Both the position numbers and the translations under genes were made by a program. From NCBI RefSeq assembly GCF_002995495.1, contig NZ_PVZV01000002.1, positions 1,116,001 through 1,180,000 on the forward strand: 64,000 nucleotides of DNA, read 5' to 3'. Positions 44,275 to 52,969 of the stretch are shown here, piece by piece. Within the stretch, counting starts at the first letter, position 1, and every line of letters starts with the position of its first letter. This stretch comes from Actinocorallia populi. Its GTDB lineage: Bacteria; Actinomycetota; Actinomycetes; Streptosporangiales; Streptosporangiaceae. The notes beneath the pieces are model-generated. The model saw only the letters and a list, made by a program, of their open reading frames with translations. It did not search any database and was not told where the DNA came from.

Positions 44275-45324
44275 ATGCGGATCGGAATGCCCCTCGGCTA
44301 CGCCGGCGGCTTCAAGGAGAGCGTCGCCGAGCTGGTCGAGTACGAGAAGGCCGGGCTGGACATCGTCTACGTCGCCGAGGCCTACAGCTTCGACGGCGTG
44401 AGCCAGATGGGCTACATCGCGGCCAGGACCGAGCGGGTGGAGATCGCCGCCGGGATCCTCAACATCTACTCCCGCACGCCCACCCTGATGGCGATGACCG
44501 CCGCGGGCCTGGACTACGTCTCCGACGGCCGCTTCACCCTGGGCCTCGGCGCGTCCGGCCCGCAGGTGATCGAGGGCTTCCACGGCGTGCCCTACCACGC
44601 GCCGCTGGGCCGCACCCGCGAGGTCATCGAGATCTGCCGCAAGGTGTGGAAGCGCGAGGCGCCGCTGGAGCACCACGGCAAGTACTACGAGCTGCCGCTG
44701 GACCCGGCCAAGGGCACCGGCCTCGGCAAGGCCCTGAAGATCATCAACCACCCGGTGCGCCCCGACATCCCGATCCAGGTCGCCGCGATCGGCGAGAAGA
44801 ACGTCGAGCTGACCGCCGAGATCGCCGACGGCTGGCAGCCGATCTTCTTCCTGCCGGAGAAGGCCGGGGACGTGTGGGGCGACGCCCTGGCCAGGGGCGA
44901 GGCCAGGCGCGACCCGTCCCTGGGCACCCTGGACATCGTCGCCCAGGCCCCGCTGGCCATCGGCGACGACGTCGAGGGCTACCTCGACTTCGGCCGCCCC
45001 ATGGCCGCCCTGTACATCGGCGGCATGGGCGCCAAGGGCAAGAACTTCTACAACTCCCTCTGCCGCCGCTACGGGTGGGAGAAGGAGGCCGAAGAGATCC
45101 AGGACCTCTACCTGGCCGGCAAGAAGAACGAGGCTGCCGAGAAGGTCCCCGCCGAGCTCGTGCGCAACATGTCCCTCATCGGCCCCGAGTCCTGGGTCAA
45201 GGAGCGCCTTGCGGCCTTCAAGGAGGCGGGCGTCACCACCTTGAACATCACCCCCATCGCCGCCGACCACAAGTCCAAGCTCAAGCTCATCGAGCGCATC
45301 AAGGAGCTCGCGGCGGACGTCTGA
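44275..45324 (+). CDS. LLM-class F420-dependent oxidoreductase
   Basis: 349 aa, bacterial luciferase-like TIM barrel. Start MRIGMPLGYAGGF, then YVAEAYSFDGVSQMG, FTLGLGASGPQVIEGFHG near 84-101 and PIQVAAIGEKNVELTAEIADGW near 163-184, matching the Rv3520c-type F420 family. It would use coenzyme F420 to oxidise or reduce an unknown substrate. GAGGAG lies eight to nine bases before ATG 44275. It is a single-gene unit ended by two large hairpins. Confidence 0.9.
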   Translation: MRIGMPLGYAGGFKESVAELVEYEKAGLDIVYVAEAYSFDGVSQMGYIAARTERVEIAAGILNIYSRTPTLMAMTAAGLDYVSDGRFTLGLGASGPQVIEGFHGVPYHAPLGRTREVIEICRKVWKREAPLEHHGKYYELPLDPAKGTGLGKALKIINHPVRPDIPIQVAAIGEKNVELTAEIADGWQPIFFLPEKAGDVWGDALARGEARRDPSLGTLDIVAQAPLAIGDDVEGYLDFGRPMAALYIGGMGAKGKNFYNSLCRRYGWEKEAEEIQDLYLAGKKNEAAEKVPAELVRNMSLIGPESWVKERLAAFKEAGVTTLNITPIAADHKSKLKLIERIKELAADV

Positions 45325-45335
45325 TCCCCGTGTCC

Positions 45336-45371
45336 GGGCCCCGCGGCCGTCCTCGGGCGGCCGCGGGGCCC
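45336..45371 (+). terminator. First terminator hairpin after the LLM gene
   Basis: A perfect 14-bp stem (45336-45349 with 45358-45371), loop of 8 bases. Confidence 0.8.
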
Positions 45372-45390
45372 CGCGCTTCGCCGGGCCCGC

Positions 45391-45420
45391 GACGGCCGCT
45401 CCCCGCGGGGAGCGGCCGTC
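45391..45420. terminator. Second terminator, perfect 30-bp palindrome
   Basis: Bases 45391-45405 are the exact reverse complement of 45406-45420. In RNA this folds to a long stem. The two hairpins in tandem insulate efp from upstream transcription. Confidence 0.8.
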
Positions 45421-45470
45421 ACGATCGGCCCCGGATCTCCGCCGTGCCGGAGTGGGGGTCGGCGACCCAG

Positions 45471-45594
45471 TAAAATGGCGGATCGAGTTCCCCTCGAACG
45501 CGGGGTCAGGGCGGACGGCCCGGAGCTCCTTCAGACCATCAAGCCAGGGACCGCCCACATCGTGGGCGGGGACCGCGACGGAAAGACGATTCGA
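45471..45594 (+). promoter_or_regulatory. efp promoter and structured leader
   Basis: A near-consensus -10 TAAAAT at 45471-45476 starts a leader of about 110 bases. It contains a strong hairpin CCGCCCAC/GTGGGCGG (45551-45558 with 45562-45569), 25 bases before the GTG, and GGAAAG (about 45579-45584) as ribosome site. An upstream in-frame ATG at 45475 overlaps the -10 box and is not used. Confidence 0.55.
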
Positions 45595-46155
45595 GTGGCG
45601 ACGACGAACGATCTTAAGAACGGCATGGTACTCAAGCTCGACAACGGCGAGCTGTGGTCGGTCGTGGAGTTCCAGCACGTCAAGCCGGGCAAGGGCCCCG
45701 CCTTCGTCCGCACCAAGATCAAGCACGTCAAGTCCGGCAAGATCGTCGACAAGACCTTCAACGCGGGCACCAAGGTGGAGACCGCCACCGTCGACAAGCG
45801 CGACATGCAGTTCTCCTACAAGGACGGCGAAGACTACGTCTTCATGGACACCCAGTCCTACGAGATGCTGAACGTCCCGCCGGCGGTCCTGGGCAAGGCC
45901 GCCGACTTCCTGCTGGACAACGGCCAGGCGATGCTGGCGATGCACGAGGGCCAGGTGCTCTACGTCGAGCTGCCGGTGACCGTCGAGATCGTCGTCAAGC
46001 ACACCGACCCGGGCCTGCAGGGCGACCGCTCCACCGGCGGCACCAAGCCCGCCACCCTGGAGACGGGCGCGGAGATCAAGGTGCCGCTGTTCATCACCAC
46101 CGGCGAGAAGATCAAGGTCGACACCCGGACCGGCGACTACCTCGGCCGCGCCTGA
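45595..46155 (+). CDS. efp: Translation elongation factor P
   Basis: 186 aa, three OB-type domains. Starts [21 protein letters not shown]; the functional loop tip is PGKG at 31-34 with Lys33, which reaches the peptidyl-transferase centre to rescue ribosomes stalled on proline runs. [27 protein letters not shown] and the C-terminal signature with [17 protein letters not shown] are canonical. GTG 45595 gives the family's exact length. Coupled to nusB by TGATG. Confidence 0.97.
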   Translation: MATTNDLKNGMVLKLDNGELWSVVEFQHVKPGKGPAFVRTKIKHVKSGKIVDKTFNAGTKVETATVDKRDMQFSYKDGEDYVFMDTQSYEMLNVPPAVLGKAADFLLDNGQAMLAMHEGQVLYVELPVTVEIVVKHTDPGLQGDRSTGGTKPATLETGAEIKVPLFITTGEKIKVDTRTGDYLGRA

Positions 46156-46571
46156 TGGCCGCACGCACCAAGGCCCGCCGCTACGCCTTCGAGATCCTCT
46201 TCGAGGCGCAGCAGCGGGGCATCTCCCCCGGTGAGGTGCTGCTGCACCGCGGCAAGCCCAAGGGTGAGGAACTCGCCGAGCACGGCCACGCCGTCCGGCT
46301 GATCGAGGGGGTGGACCGGCACCGCGAGCGCATCGACGAGCTGCTGGCCACCTACGCGGTCGGCTGGACGCTGGACCGCATGCCGGCGGTGGATCTGACG
46401 GTGCTGCGCATCGGCGCCTTCGAGCTGCTGTGGGCCGACGACGTCCCCGACGGGGTCGCCCTCAGCGAGGCCGTGGGGCTGGCCACCGACTTCTCCACGG
46501 AGGAGTCGCCGAAGTTCGTCAACGGCCTGCTCTCCCGGTTGCAGGACCTCAAGCCCAGCCTGACGCTGTGA
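46155..46571 (+). CDS. nusB: Transcription antitermination factor NusB
   Basis: 138 aa all-helical protein. Starts [20 protein letters not shown]; conserved stretches VDLTVLRIGAFELLW and GVALSEAVGLATDFSTEESPKFVNGLLSR. Forms the rRNA antitermination complex with NusE/S10 on boxA RNA. ATG overlaps the efp stop. A strong terminator follows. bldD, found after nusB in Streptomyces, is not here. Confidence 0.96.
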   Translation: MAARTKARRYAFEILFEAQQRGISPGEVLLHRGKPKGEELAEHGHAVRLIEGVDRHRERIDELLATYAVGWTLDRMPAVDLTVLRIGAFELLWADDVPDGVALSEAVGLATDFSTEESPKFVNGLLSRLQDLKPSLTL

Positions 46572-46574
46572 CGG

Positions 46575-46606
46575 GCGAGGCCCGTCCCCGCGGGGGCGGG
46601 CCTCGC
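46575..46606 (+). terminator. Terminator after nusB
   Basis: GCGAGGCCCG (46575-46584) pairs with CGGGCCTCGC (46597-46606), with CCCCG/CGGGG pairing inside. Confidence 0.8.
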
Positions 46607-46698
46607 GTGCCGTGCCCCCCGCCCGCGGCCGTGCCCTTCCGGGAACACGGTCCCGTCTTTCCGGACGGCCTGTCGTCCGGTCTGGCTAGGCTGGGGGC

Positions 46699-47439
46699 AT
46701 GACCGTGGACGAGGGAGTGCGCAGTCAGGGCGGCAGGACCGCCGGGCAGGGCGGCCGCGCCGCCGTGCGGGAGCTCCTGGCTCCGCTGCTGGAGGCCGGG
46801 CCGCTGGACGTGGTCGACGTCGGCGGGGGCACCGGCCATCTGGCCGTCCCGCTGGCCGCTCTCGGCCACCGGGTGACGGTCGTGGACCCCAGTCCCGACG
46901 CGCTGGCCACCCTGGAGCGCCGGGCCGCCGAGGCGGGGGTGCGGGTGCGCGCCCTGCAGGGCGAGGCCGCCGGGCTCCAGGACGTCGTCGGCGCGCGGTC
47001 CGCCGATCTCGTGTTGTGCCACAGCGTGCTGCAGTACGTCGAGGACCTCGGCGCCGCCGTGGGCGCGCTCGTCGCGGCGCTGCGGCCCGGGGGAGGCCTG
47101 AGCCTGCTGGTGCCCGGGGCGCTGGCGGCCGTGGTGCAGCGGGCCGTGGCCGGCCACTTCGAGGAGGCCCGCGAGCTGCTCGCCGCGGCCCCCGCGGGCG
47201 GTGACGGGCCGCGCCGGTTCACTCCCGAGTCCCTGCTGGAGCTGGCCGCCGGGGCGGGGCTGGCCGAGCCCGAGGTGCACGGGGTGCGGATCTTCGCCGA
47301 TCTGGTGCCCGGCGGCCACGCCGAGGCCGACCCGCACGCCGCCGAGTCCCTGCGCGCCCTGGAGGCCGCCGCGGCCGTCCATCCGGTGCTGCGCTCGCTG
47401 GCGGCCCGGCTGCACCTGTTCGCGCGGCGCCCGGCCTGA
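46699..47439 (+). CDS. Class I SAM-dependent methyltransferase
   Basis: 246 aa. SAM-binding motif I VVDVGGGTGHLAVPLAALG near 38-56, acidic VVDPSPDAL near 61-69, and motif IV-like LVLCHSVLQYVEDL near 104. Substrate unknown. ATG 46699 follows TAGGCT by six bases (leaderless type). The stop overlaps the dinB ATG as TGATG, suggesting a shared DNA repair or stress context, but that is only context. Confidence 0.88.
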   Translation: MTVDEGVRSQGGRTAGQGGRAAVRELLAPLLEAGPLDVVDVGGGTGHLAVPLAALGHRVTVVDPSPDALATLERRAAEAGVRVRALQGEAAGLQDVVGARSADLVLCHSVLQYVEDLGAAVGALVAALRPGGGLSLLVPGALAAVVQRAVAGHFEEARELLAAAPAGGDGPRRFTPESLLELAAGAGLAEPEVHGVRIFADLVPGGHAEADPHAAESLRALEAAAAVHPVLRSLAARLHLFARRPA

Positions 47440-48743
47440 TGTCGCGCAAGCAGCAGCTGGACCGCCCCGGCCCCCAGCCGGGCCCGCCCGCCGACGACAC
47501 CGGATGCCCGATCCTGCACGTGGACATGGACGCGTTCTTCGTGTCCGTGGAGCTGCTGGAGCGCCCCGAGCTGCGGGGCAGGCCGGTCCTGGTCGGCGGT
47601 CTGGGCGGCCGGGGCGTGGTCGCCGCGGCCTCCTACGAGGCGCGCCGGTTCGGGGTGCACTCGGCGATGCCGATGAGCCGGGCGCTGCGGGCGTGCCCGC
47701 ACGCGGTGGTGCTGGAGCCGGCCCACGGCAAGTACTCGGCCGCCTCCCGCCGGGTCATGGAGATCTTCCGCTCGTTCACCCCGCTGGTGGAGCCGCTCGC
47801 CCTGGACGAGGCGTTCCTGGACGTGGCGGGCGCGCGCGGGCTGTTCGGCCGCCCTGCCGAGATCGCCGCCGCGATCCGGCGGCGCGTGGCGGGCGAGCTG
47901 GGCCTGACCTGCTCGGTGGGGGTGGCGCCCACGAAGTTCCTGGCCAAGCTGGCCTCCACCCGCTGCAAGCCCGACGGCCTGCTCGTGGTGCCCGCGCAGG
48001 GCGTCCTGGAGTTCCTGCACCCGCTGCCGGTGGCCGCGCTGTGGGGGGTGGGCGAGCGCACGGAGGAGCGGCTGAGGAGGCTGGGGCTGCGCACGGTGGG
48101 GGAGCTGGCCCGCATCCCCTCCGAGACGCTCAGGCGCCATCTGGGCGCCGCCCAGGGCACTCACCTGCACGAGCTGGCCTGGGGCCGCGACCCGCGCCAG
48201 GTGCGCCCCGACGGCCCCGACAAGAGCGTGGGCGCCGAGGAGACCTTCGAGGTCGACGTCGCCGAGCCCGAGAGGGTGCACCGGGAGCTGCTCGGGCTGG
48301 CCGAGAAGGTGGGCGCCCGGCTACGGGCAGGGGGGAACCGGGGACGCACCGTGAGCATCAAACTCAGGGAGCCGGACTTCTCGACGATCACCCGGTCCCG
48401 AACCCTTCCCGAAGCGACGGATGTCTCACGTGTGATCTACATCACAGCGCGCGAGCTCTACGAGGCCTCGGGACTGGAGCGGGTACCACTGCGGTTGATA
48501 GGCGTCAGGGTCGAGAATCTGGCCGGCGCCGGCCCGGAGACCCGGCAGCTGGCTCTGGACGAACCGGAGCACGGCTGGCGGGAGGCCGAGCAGGCGATCG
48601 ACGAGGCTGCGCGCAGGTTCGGCCGGGGGGCGATCCGCCCCGCGGCCCTGATCCGGCCACCGAGCGCCCCGCGCGGGGACGGGCGGGACTCCGGTGGCCA
48701 GGGAGGCGGTGGAACACCGATGAGAAGGACCGCGGATGAATAG
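47439..48743 (+). CDS. dinB: DNA polymerase IV (Y-family, translesion)
   Basis: 434 aa. Catalytic acid motifs HVDMDAFFVSVE at 27-38 and PLALDEAFLDVAG near 120 carry the Asp/Asp-Glu metal ligands; SVGVAPTKFLAKLAS near 165 and the helix-hairpin-helix WGVGERTEERLRRLGLRTVG near 200 follow, then the little-finger domain. The C-terminal 60 residues are Pro/Arg-rich without a clear beta-clamp motif. It copies past damaged bases. No LexA box is visible near it. Confidence 0.94.
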   Translation: MSRKQQLDRPGPQPGPPADDTGCPILHVDMDAFFVSVELLERPELRGRPVLVGGLGGRGVVAAASYEARRFGVHSAMPMSRALRACPHAVVLEPAHGKYSAASRRVMEIFRSFTPLVEPLALDEAFLDVAGARGLFGRPAEIAAAIRRRVAGELGLTCSVGVAPTKFLAKLASTRCKPDGLLVVPAQGVLEFLHPLPVAALWGVGERTEERLRRLGLRTVGELARIPSETLRRHLGAAQGTHLHELAWGRDPRQVRPDGPDKSVGAEETFEVDVAEPERVHRELLGLAEKVGARLRAGGNRGRTVSIKLREPDFSTITRSRTLPEATDVSRVIYITARELYEASGLERVPLRLIGVRVENLAGAGPETRQLALDEPEHGWREAEQAIDEAARRFGRGAIRPAALIRPPSAPRGDGRDSGGQGGGGTPMRRTADE

Positions 48744-48769
48744 CTTGTGGTCTCACCGCGACGGTTTTC

Positions 48770-48835
48770 TTCACTCAGGTCGTCCGGACTCGTATTCTGG
48801 GCATATCACCGTTAGCCAGGTCCCCGTCCGGCTAA
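48770..48835 (+). promoter_or_regulatory. Promoter and leader hairpin of the DUF3040 gene
   Basis: TTCACT (48770-48775) and TATTCT (48793-48798), 17-base spacing. A TTAGCC/GGCTAA hairpin (48812-48817 with 48830-48835) follows in the predicted leader, 46 bases before the GTG. Confidence 0.5.
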
Positions 48836-48880
48836 GGAGCACCAGGCACCTGATCCACGGGGCAGTCGTTGGGAGGCACC

Positions 48881-49291
48881 GTGCCGCTCTCTGAGCACGA
48901 GCAACGTCTGCTCGAGCAGATCGAGCGCGAACTGTACGCGGAAGACCCGAAGTTCGCGCATGCCGTTCGCACCACCAATCCGCAGAGCCACTACAAGCGC
49001 CAGGTCATCAAGGCCGCCCTCGGGCTGGTGGTGGGCATCGCGGTGCTCATGGCGGGCCTGGTGGTCAGCCAGGGCACCCTCAGCGTCGCGATCAGCGTGG
49101 CCGGGTTCCTGCTCATGCTCGCCAGCGGCGTGTGGGCCCTGTCCAGCTGGAAGCGCATGACCGGAATCGGCGGCGAGTACGAGACCGGCGGCACGCCCGG
49201 CGGCCGCGCACCGCGCGGCGGACGGCAGCAGTCCGGCTTCATGAACCGGCTCGAGGAGCGGTGGCGCCGCAGGACCGAAGAAGGATCCTGA
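48881..49291 (+). CDS. DUF3040 membrane protein
   Basis: 136 aa. Starts VPLSEHEQRLLEQIERELYAEDPKFA, the DUF3040 signature. Two membrane helices follow (about 49-68 and 71-92), then a Gly/Arg-rich cytoplasmic tail. Found near the division gene cluster throughout actinomycetes; function unknown, possibly envelope or division linked. GTG 48881 has GGGAGG five bases upstream. Own promoter and terminator. Confidence 0.92.
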   Translation: MPLSEHEQRLLEQIERELYAEDPKFAHAVRTTNPQSHYKRQVIKAALGLVVGIAVLMAGLVVSQGTLSVAISVAGFLLMLASGVWALSSWKRMTGIGGEYETGGTPGGRAPRGGRQQSGFMNRLEERWRRRTEEGS

Positions 49292-49310
49292 CGCCCCGCC
49301 TCCACGGCGT

Positions 49311-49352
49311 GTGAAGGGGGCCGCATCCCGTCGGGGGTGCGGCCCCCTTCAC
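49311..49352. terminator. Strong bidirectional terminator
   Basis: 19-bp arms (49311-49329 with 49334-49352, one G-U) around GTCG, between the DUF3040 gene and the convergent transglutaminase gene. Confidence 0.85.
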
Positions 49353-49388
49353 CGTGTCCGCGGCAGGACGGGCGCGGATGCGGCCGGA

Positions 49389-51713
49389 TCAGTCGCCTCC
49401 GCCGCGCCGCGACCGCGCCAGGCCCTTCAGCCGGGCGGCGGCGCGGCGCAGGACGTCCAGGGACGAGGGCGGGAACAGCCGGGCCCGCCAGCGGGCGGGC
49501 GGGGAGGAGGAGGCGGCCAGCGCCGAGCGCACCGTCGCGGTGTCGGCGCGCAGGCTCGCGGCGGTGGCCCGCTGGGGATGGCCGGGCGGGGCGTAGCGCG
49601 ACAGCTCGCTGGCCAGGGTGATCCGGGCCAGGGGCTCGGCCACCTCGGTGCCCAGCGCGGGCCCCAGCCGGCGCAGCACTCCGCGCGGCGACTCCGCCGG
49701 ATGCCAGCCCAGCCCGTGGTCGAGGGTGTCGGCCCGCAGCTGGGACCAGGCCGCGGTGGCGGCCGCCGCGGGATCGCCGGCCCCCGCCCAGCGCCGCCGC
49801 CGGGCGGCCTCCCGCACCAGGCGGGGCGCCGCGACCAGGAGCGCCGCCGCCAGCCCGCCGAGGATCCAGCCGACGGGCAGGGGGGACCCCCCGTCCGAGG
49901 CGGCCTCGGTCTTCTGGTCCTGCGCGGCCTGCGGCTGCCCCTCGGCCCCGGGCGTGGGCCCGGGGGCGGGCGCGGTGGTGGGCGTCGAGGGGGCGGTGGG
50001 ACGGGCGTCCTCCGGCTCCTTCCGGCGGGACTCCTGGCGGGTGTAGTCGGGGATGCCCACCGAGGCGGGCGCGCCCGTCCCCGAGGGCGTGGGCTCGAAC
50101 CGCACCCAGCCGGCGCCCTCGAAGTACAGCTCCGGCCAGGCGTGGGCGTCCCGCTGGCGGACGAGGTGGCTCCCGTCGGCCTGGCGCGTGCCGGGCGCGT
50201 ACCCGACGACCACGCGGGAGGGGATGCCCAGCTCCCGGGTCATCAGCGCCATCGTCGCGGCGAACTGCTCGCAGTAGCCCTCGCGGTCGCGCAGGAAGGC
50301 CATCAGGTCCGACATCCGGCTCGGCGGCGCGGGCTCCAGCGAGTAGGTGAACTCCCGGTGGAACCAGCGCTGCAGCAGCACCGCCCGGTCGAACGGCGTG
50401 GCGCCCTTGGCGGTGACCTTCCAGGTCAGCTCGGACAGCTCCTCGGGCAGCCCGTCCGGCAGCCGGGTGTACTCCGGGGGCATGGCGTGGAACCCGGACT
50501 CGCGCAGCTGCCCGGTGGTGGGCAGGGCGCGGCGGCTGTCCACCGAGTACGTCATGCCGTCGGCGTCGTCGCCGGTGGAGAAGACCATCAGGGACTGGCG
50601 GTCGGCCCGCCAGTCGTCGCCCTCGATCCGCACCCGGCGCGGCGCGTAGGGCAGCGCCAGGAACTTCATGTCCCTGACCTTGTCGCCGACCGTGATCTCG
50701 GTGGCGCCGTCCTCGGTCGCGGCCGCCGACAGGCCGGGCACGGCGGGCAGCTCCCGGTCCTCCCGGATGAGCGGAGCCGACCCGGCGACCAGGGGGGAGT
50801 AGGTCCAGCGGTTGCCGTCGAACCGGTCGAGCGCGTAGATGCGCAGGTAGTCGGGGTCGCCGGAGGTGGTCCGGTAGCGCAGGACCTCCTCGTTGCTCAG
50901 CCGGGTGAGCTTGCGCTTGAGGTCGACCAGGGGGTCGGCGGTGGTGATGGTGGTCGAGCCGCCGCCGTCCCGCTCGCCCAGCCCGAACAACCCGGAGGTG
51001 CCCGGCAGCAGGGCGGGCACCGCGACGGACGCCGCGATCGCGGCGAGGCCGACCCGCCTGCCCGCCGAACCCGTCGGCCGCGCGCCGGGCGCCTCCTGGT
51101 CGGGGCGCGGGGTGAACACCGGGCGGCCCCAGCCCGTCACCCTGGTGCGCGCGTCGGCGACCAGCAGGGCCAGGTATCCGGCGGAGCCCGCCGCGAACGT
51201 CAGCCAGTGCACGCTCTCGGACCGCACCGCGGCCGGGACGCTGTACATGGCCAGCAGCGGCAGCCCGGCGGGCGCGGCCCGGTGCAGCCGGACGGCCAGC
51301 AGGTCCACGGTCACCGCGACCAGCCCGACGCCCAGGACGGCCAGCAGCCGCACCCCGTCGCCGACCGGCAGCGGCGCCGCGTAGGTCTCGGCGGTGTTCC
51401 AGCCCCCGCGCAGCACGTCGGCGAGCACCGACAGGGAGCCGGGGGTGGGGATCAGCCACAGGAGGGCCGAGGAGCCCGCGTACAGCGCCGTCACGTACAG
51501 CAGCAGGACGGCGGGGCCGGCCAGCAGGTCGAGCGCCGGGGCCAGCCGCAGCCGCCGGGAGACCATCGCGGTCACCGTCACCACCACGACGGCGCCCGTG
51601 ACGGGGGCGATCCAGCTGCGGTCCTGGAAGAGCGGGTAGAGGCTGGTGGCGCCCAGGAGCGTCGCCAGGGCCGCGAGCGCGCTCAGCCCCGGCCTGACAC
51701 CCGGCTCGTTCAT
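49389..51713 (-). CDS. DUF3488/transglutaminase-like membrane protein (TgpA type)
   Basis: 774 aa. Six or so membrane helices in 1-240, an extracytoplasmic transglutaminase-like domain, one more helix near 620-640, and a cytosolic tail with DUF4129-like character. Catalytic Cys481 in GYCEQFAATMALM and His524 in RDAHAWPELYFEG; the third residue, often Asp, is Glu540 in VRFEPTP. Last gene of a moxR-DUF58-transglutaminase operon that is widespread in actinomycetes beside the division cluster. Likely cell envelope protein processing; substrate unknown. Confidence 0.9.
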   Translation of the reverse strand: MNEPGVRPGLSALAALATLLGATSLYPLFQDRSWIAPVTGAVVVVTVTAMVSRRLRLAPALDLLAGPAVLLLYVTALYAGSSALLWLIPTPGSLSVLADVLRGGWNTAETYAAPLPVGDGVRLLAVLGVGLVAVTVDLLAVRLHRAAPAGLPLLAMYSVPAAVRSESVHWLTFAAGSAGYLALLVADARTRVTGWGRPVFTPRPDQEAPGARPTGSAGRRVGLAAIAASVAVPALLPGTSGLFGLGERDGGGSTTITTADPLVDLKRKLTRLSNEEVLRYRTTSGDPDYLRIYALDRFDGNRWTYSPLVAGSAPLIREDRELPAVPGLSAAATEDGATEITVGDKVRDMKFLALPYAPRRVRIEGDDWRADRQSLMVFSTGDDADGMTYSVDSRRALPTTGQLRESGFHAMPPEYTRLPDGLPEELSELTWKVTAKGATPFDRAVLLQRWFHREFTYSLEPAPPSRMSDLMAFLRDREGYCEQFAATMALMTRELGIPSRVVVGYAPGTRQADGSHLVRQRDAHAWPELYFEGAGWVRFEPTPSGTGAPASVGIPDYTRQESRRKEPEDARPTAPSTPTTAPAPGPTPGAEGQPQAAQDQKTEAASDGGSPLPVGWILGGLAAALLVAAPRLVREAARRRRWAGAGDPAAAATAAWSQLRADTLDHGLGWHPAESPRGVLRRLGPALGTEVAEPLARITLASELSRYAPPGHPQRATAASLRADTATVRSALAASSSPPARWRARLFPPSSLDVLRRAAARLKGLARSRRGGGD

Positions 51714-51731
51714 GCGGACCGCTCCTTGCCG

Positions 51732-52967
51732 TTACTCATCCGGTGCTCCCTGCACGCCCGCCCAGGCGGCGGGCAGTTCGGTGACCGAGGACAGGACCAG
51801 CACCCGCCAGCCGGCGCGGCGCAGGAAGCCGGCGGCGTCGTAGGGCGCCCCCGGCTGGCCCAGCAGCACCGCGACGCCGATCGCGGTGCCGCGCCGGGCG
51901 GAGGCGACCGCCCCGGCCTCCTCGGAGGTCAGCCGCCCGAAGACCCCGACGATCAGCGCCTCGCCGTCGCGCCCCCCGGAGCCGCGCACCGCGGCGAGTC
52001 CCGGCAGCAGGGCCGTGCCGTCGCCCTGCCCGATGACGGCGAGCACGTCCAGCAGCTCCCCGCCCGCGGCGGGTCCCGAACCGGCGGGGAGGTCGGCGCC
52101 GCGGCCCGCGTCGGTGACCAGGCGCAGCGGCAGCCCCTCGCGGGCCAGGTGGGCGCCCACCGAGGCGGCGACCGACACCGCCTGCTCGAAGGAGGAGCCC
52201 GGACCCTCCCCGGTGTGCGCGCCGCGCCGGGTGTCCAGCAGCAGGACGGCGCGGCTCTGCCACTGCTGCTCCTCGCGCCGGACCATCAGCTCGCCGTAGC
52301 GGGCGGTGGAGCGCCAGTGGACCCGGCGCGGGTCGTCGCCGCGCCGGTACTCCCGCGGCACCACGTCGTCCTCGCCCGCGGCGGACAGGGCGCGGGCGAG
52401 GTTCTGCCCCTCGCCGTGCCAGGCGCCGGGGACGCGCCCGGGCGGCAGCTCGACGGTGAGCGGGGTGACGGTCAGGGTGTCGGTGAGGCTGAAGGAGCGG
52501 GCCAGCTCCACCAGGCCGAACGGGTCGGCCAGCCGGACGGTCAGCGGCCCGATCTTGAACCGGCCCCGCACGTCCGAGCGCAGCCGGTAGCTCAGCTCCC
52601 GGGAGCCCAGCGGCTCGATCCGGTCGAGCACGAACCTGGCGCGGCCGCCCAGGGTGTAGGGCACCCGGTCCTCCACCAGCAGCAGCCCCGTCGGCAGCCG
52701 CGAGACGTTCTCCAGCCGCAGGTCCGCCCTGGCCTCGTGGCCGACGGGCAGCCGGGAGGGCCCGAGCCGCCGCGCGCAGGCCAGCCGGTAGCGGGTGCGC
52801 GAGACGGCGAACACCGCGAACAGCGGCAGGACCAGCACCAGCATCCCGGCCCGCAGCAGGTCCTGCTCGCCGAGCAGGAACGCGCACACCACCGCGGTCA
52901 GCCCGGCCGCCATGAACGACCGCCCCCGGGTGGTGAGCGCGTCCAGCGCCACCTTCACCAGCCGCAC
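51732..52967 (-). CDS. DUF58 protein (von Willebrand-like, MoxR partner)
   Basis: 411 aa. Two membrane helices (about 18-50) followed by an extracytoplasmic-type beta region and the DUF58 core with VVPREYRRGDDPRRVHWRSTARYGELMVR near 218-246, the family signature. The C-terminal part resembles a vWA fold (AVLLLDTRRG). GTG 52967 lies two bases after the moxR stop. DUF58 proteins are thought to work with MoxR AAA ATPases in assembling protein complexes. Confidence 0.9.
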   Translation of the reverse strand: MRLVKVALDALTTRGRSFMAAGLTAVVCAFLLGEQDLLRAGMLVLVLPLFAVFAVSRTRYRLACARRLGPSRLPVGHEARADLRLENVSRLPTGLLLVEDRVPYTLGGRARFVLDRIEPLGSRELSYRLRSDVRGRFKIGPLTVRLADPFGLVELARSFSLTDTLTVTPLTVELPPGRVPGAWHGEGQNLARALSAAGEDDVVPREYRRGDDPRRVHWRSTARYGELMVRREEQQWQSRAVLLLDTRRGAHTGEGPGSSFEQAVSVAASVGAHLAREGLPLRLVTDAGRGADLPAGSGPAAGGELLDVLAVIGQGDGTALLPGLAAVRGSGGRDGEALIVGVFGRLTSEEAGAVASARRGTAIGVAVLLGQPGAPYDAAGFLRRAGWRVLVLSSVTELPAAWAGVQGAPDE

Positions 52968-52969
52968 GG

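Noticed and set aside
45475-45594. An N-terminal extension of elongation factor P from ATG 45475.
   Set aside because: The ATG overlaps the -10 box TAAAAT, and the GTG at 45595 gives the exact family length and N-terminus.
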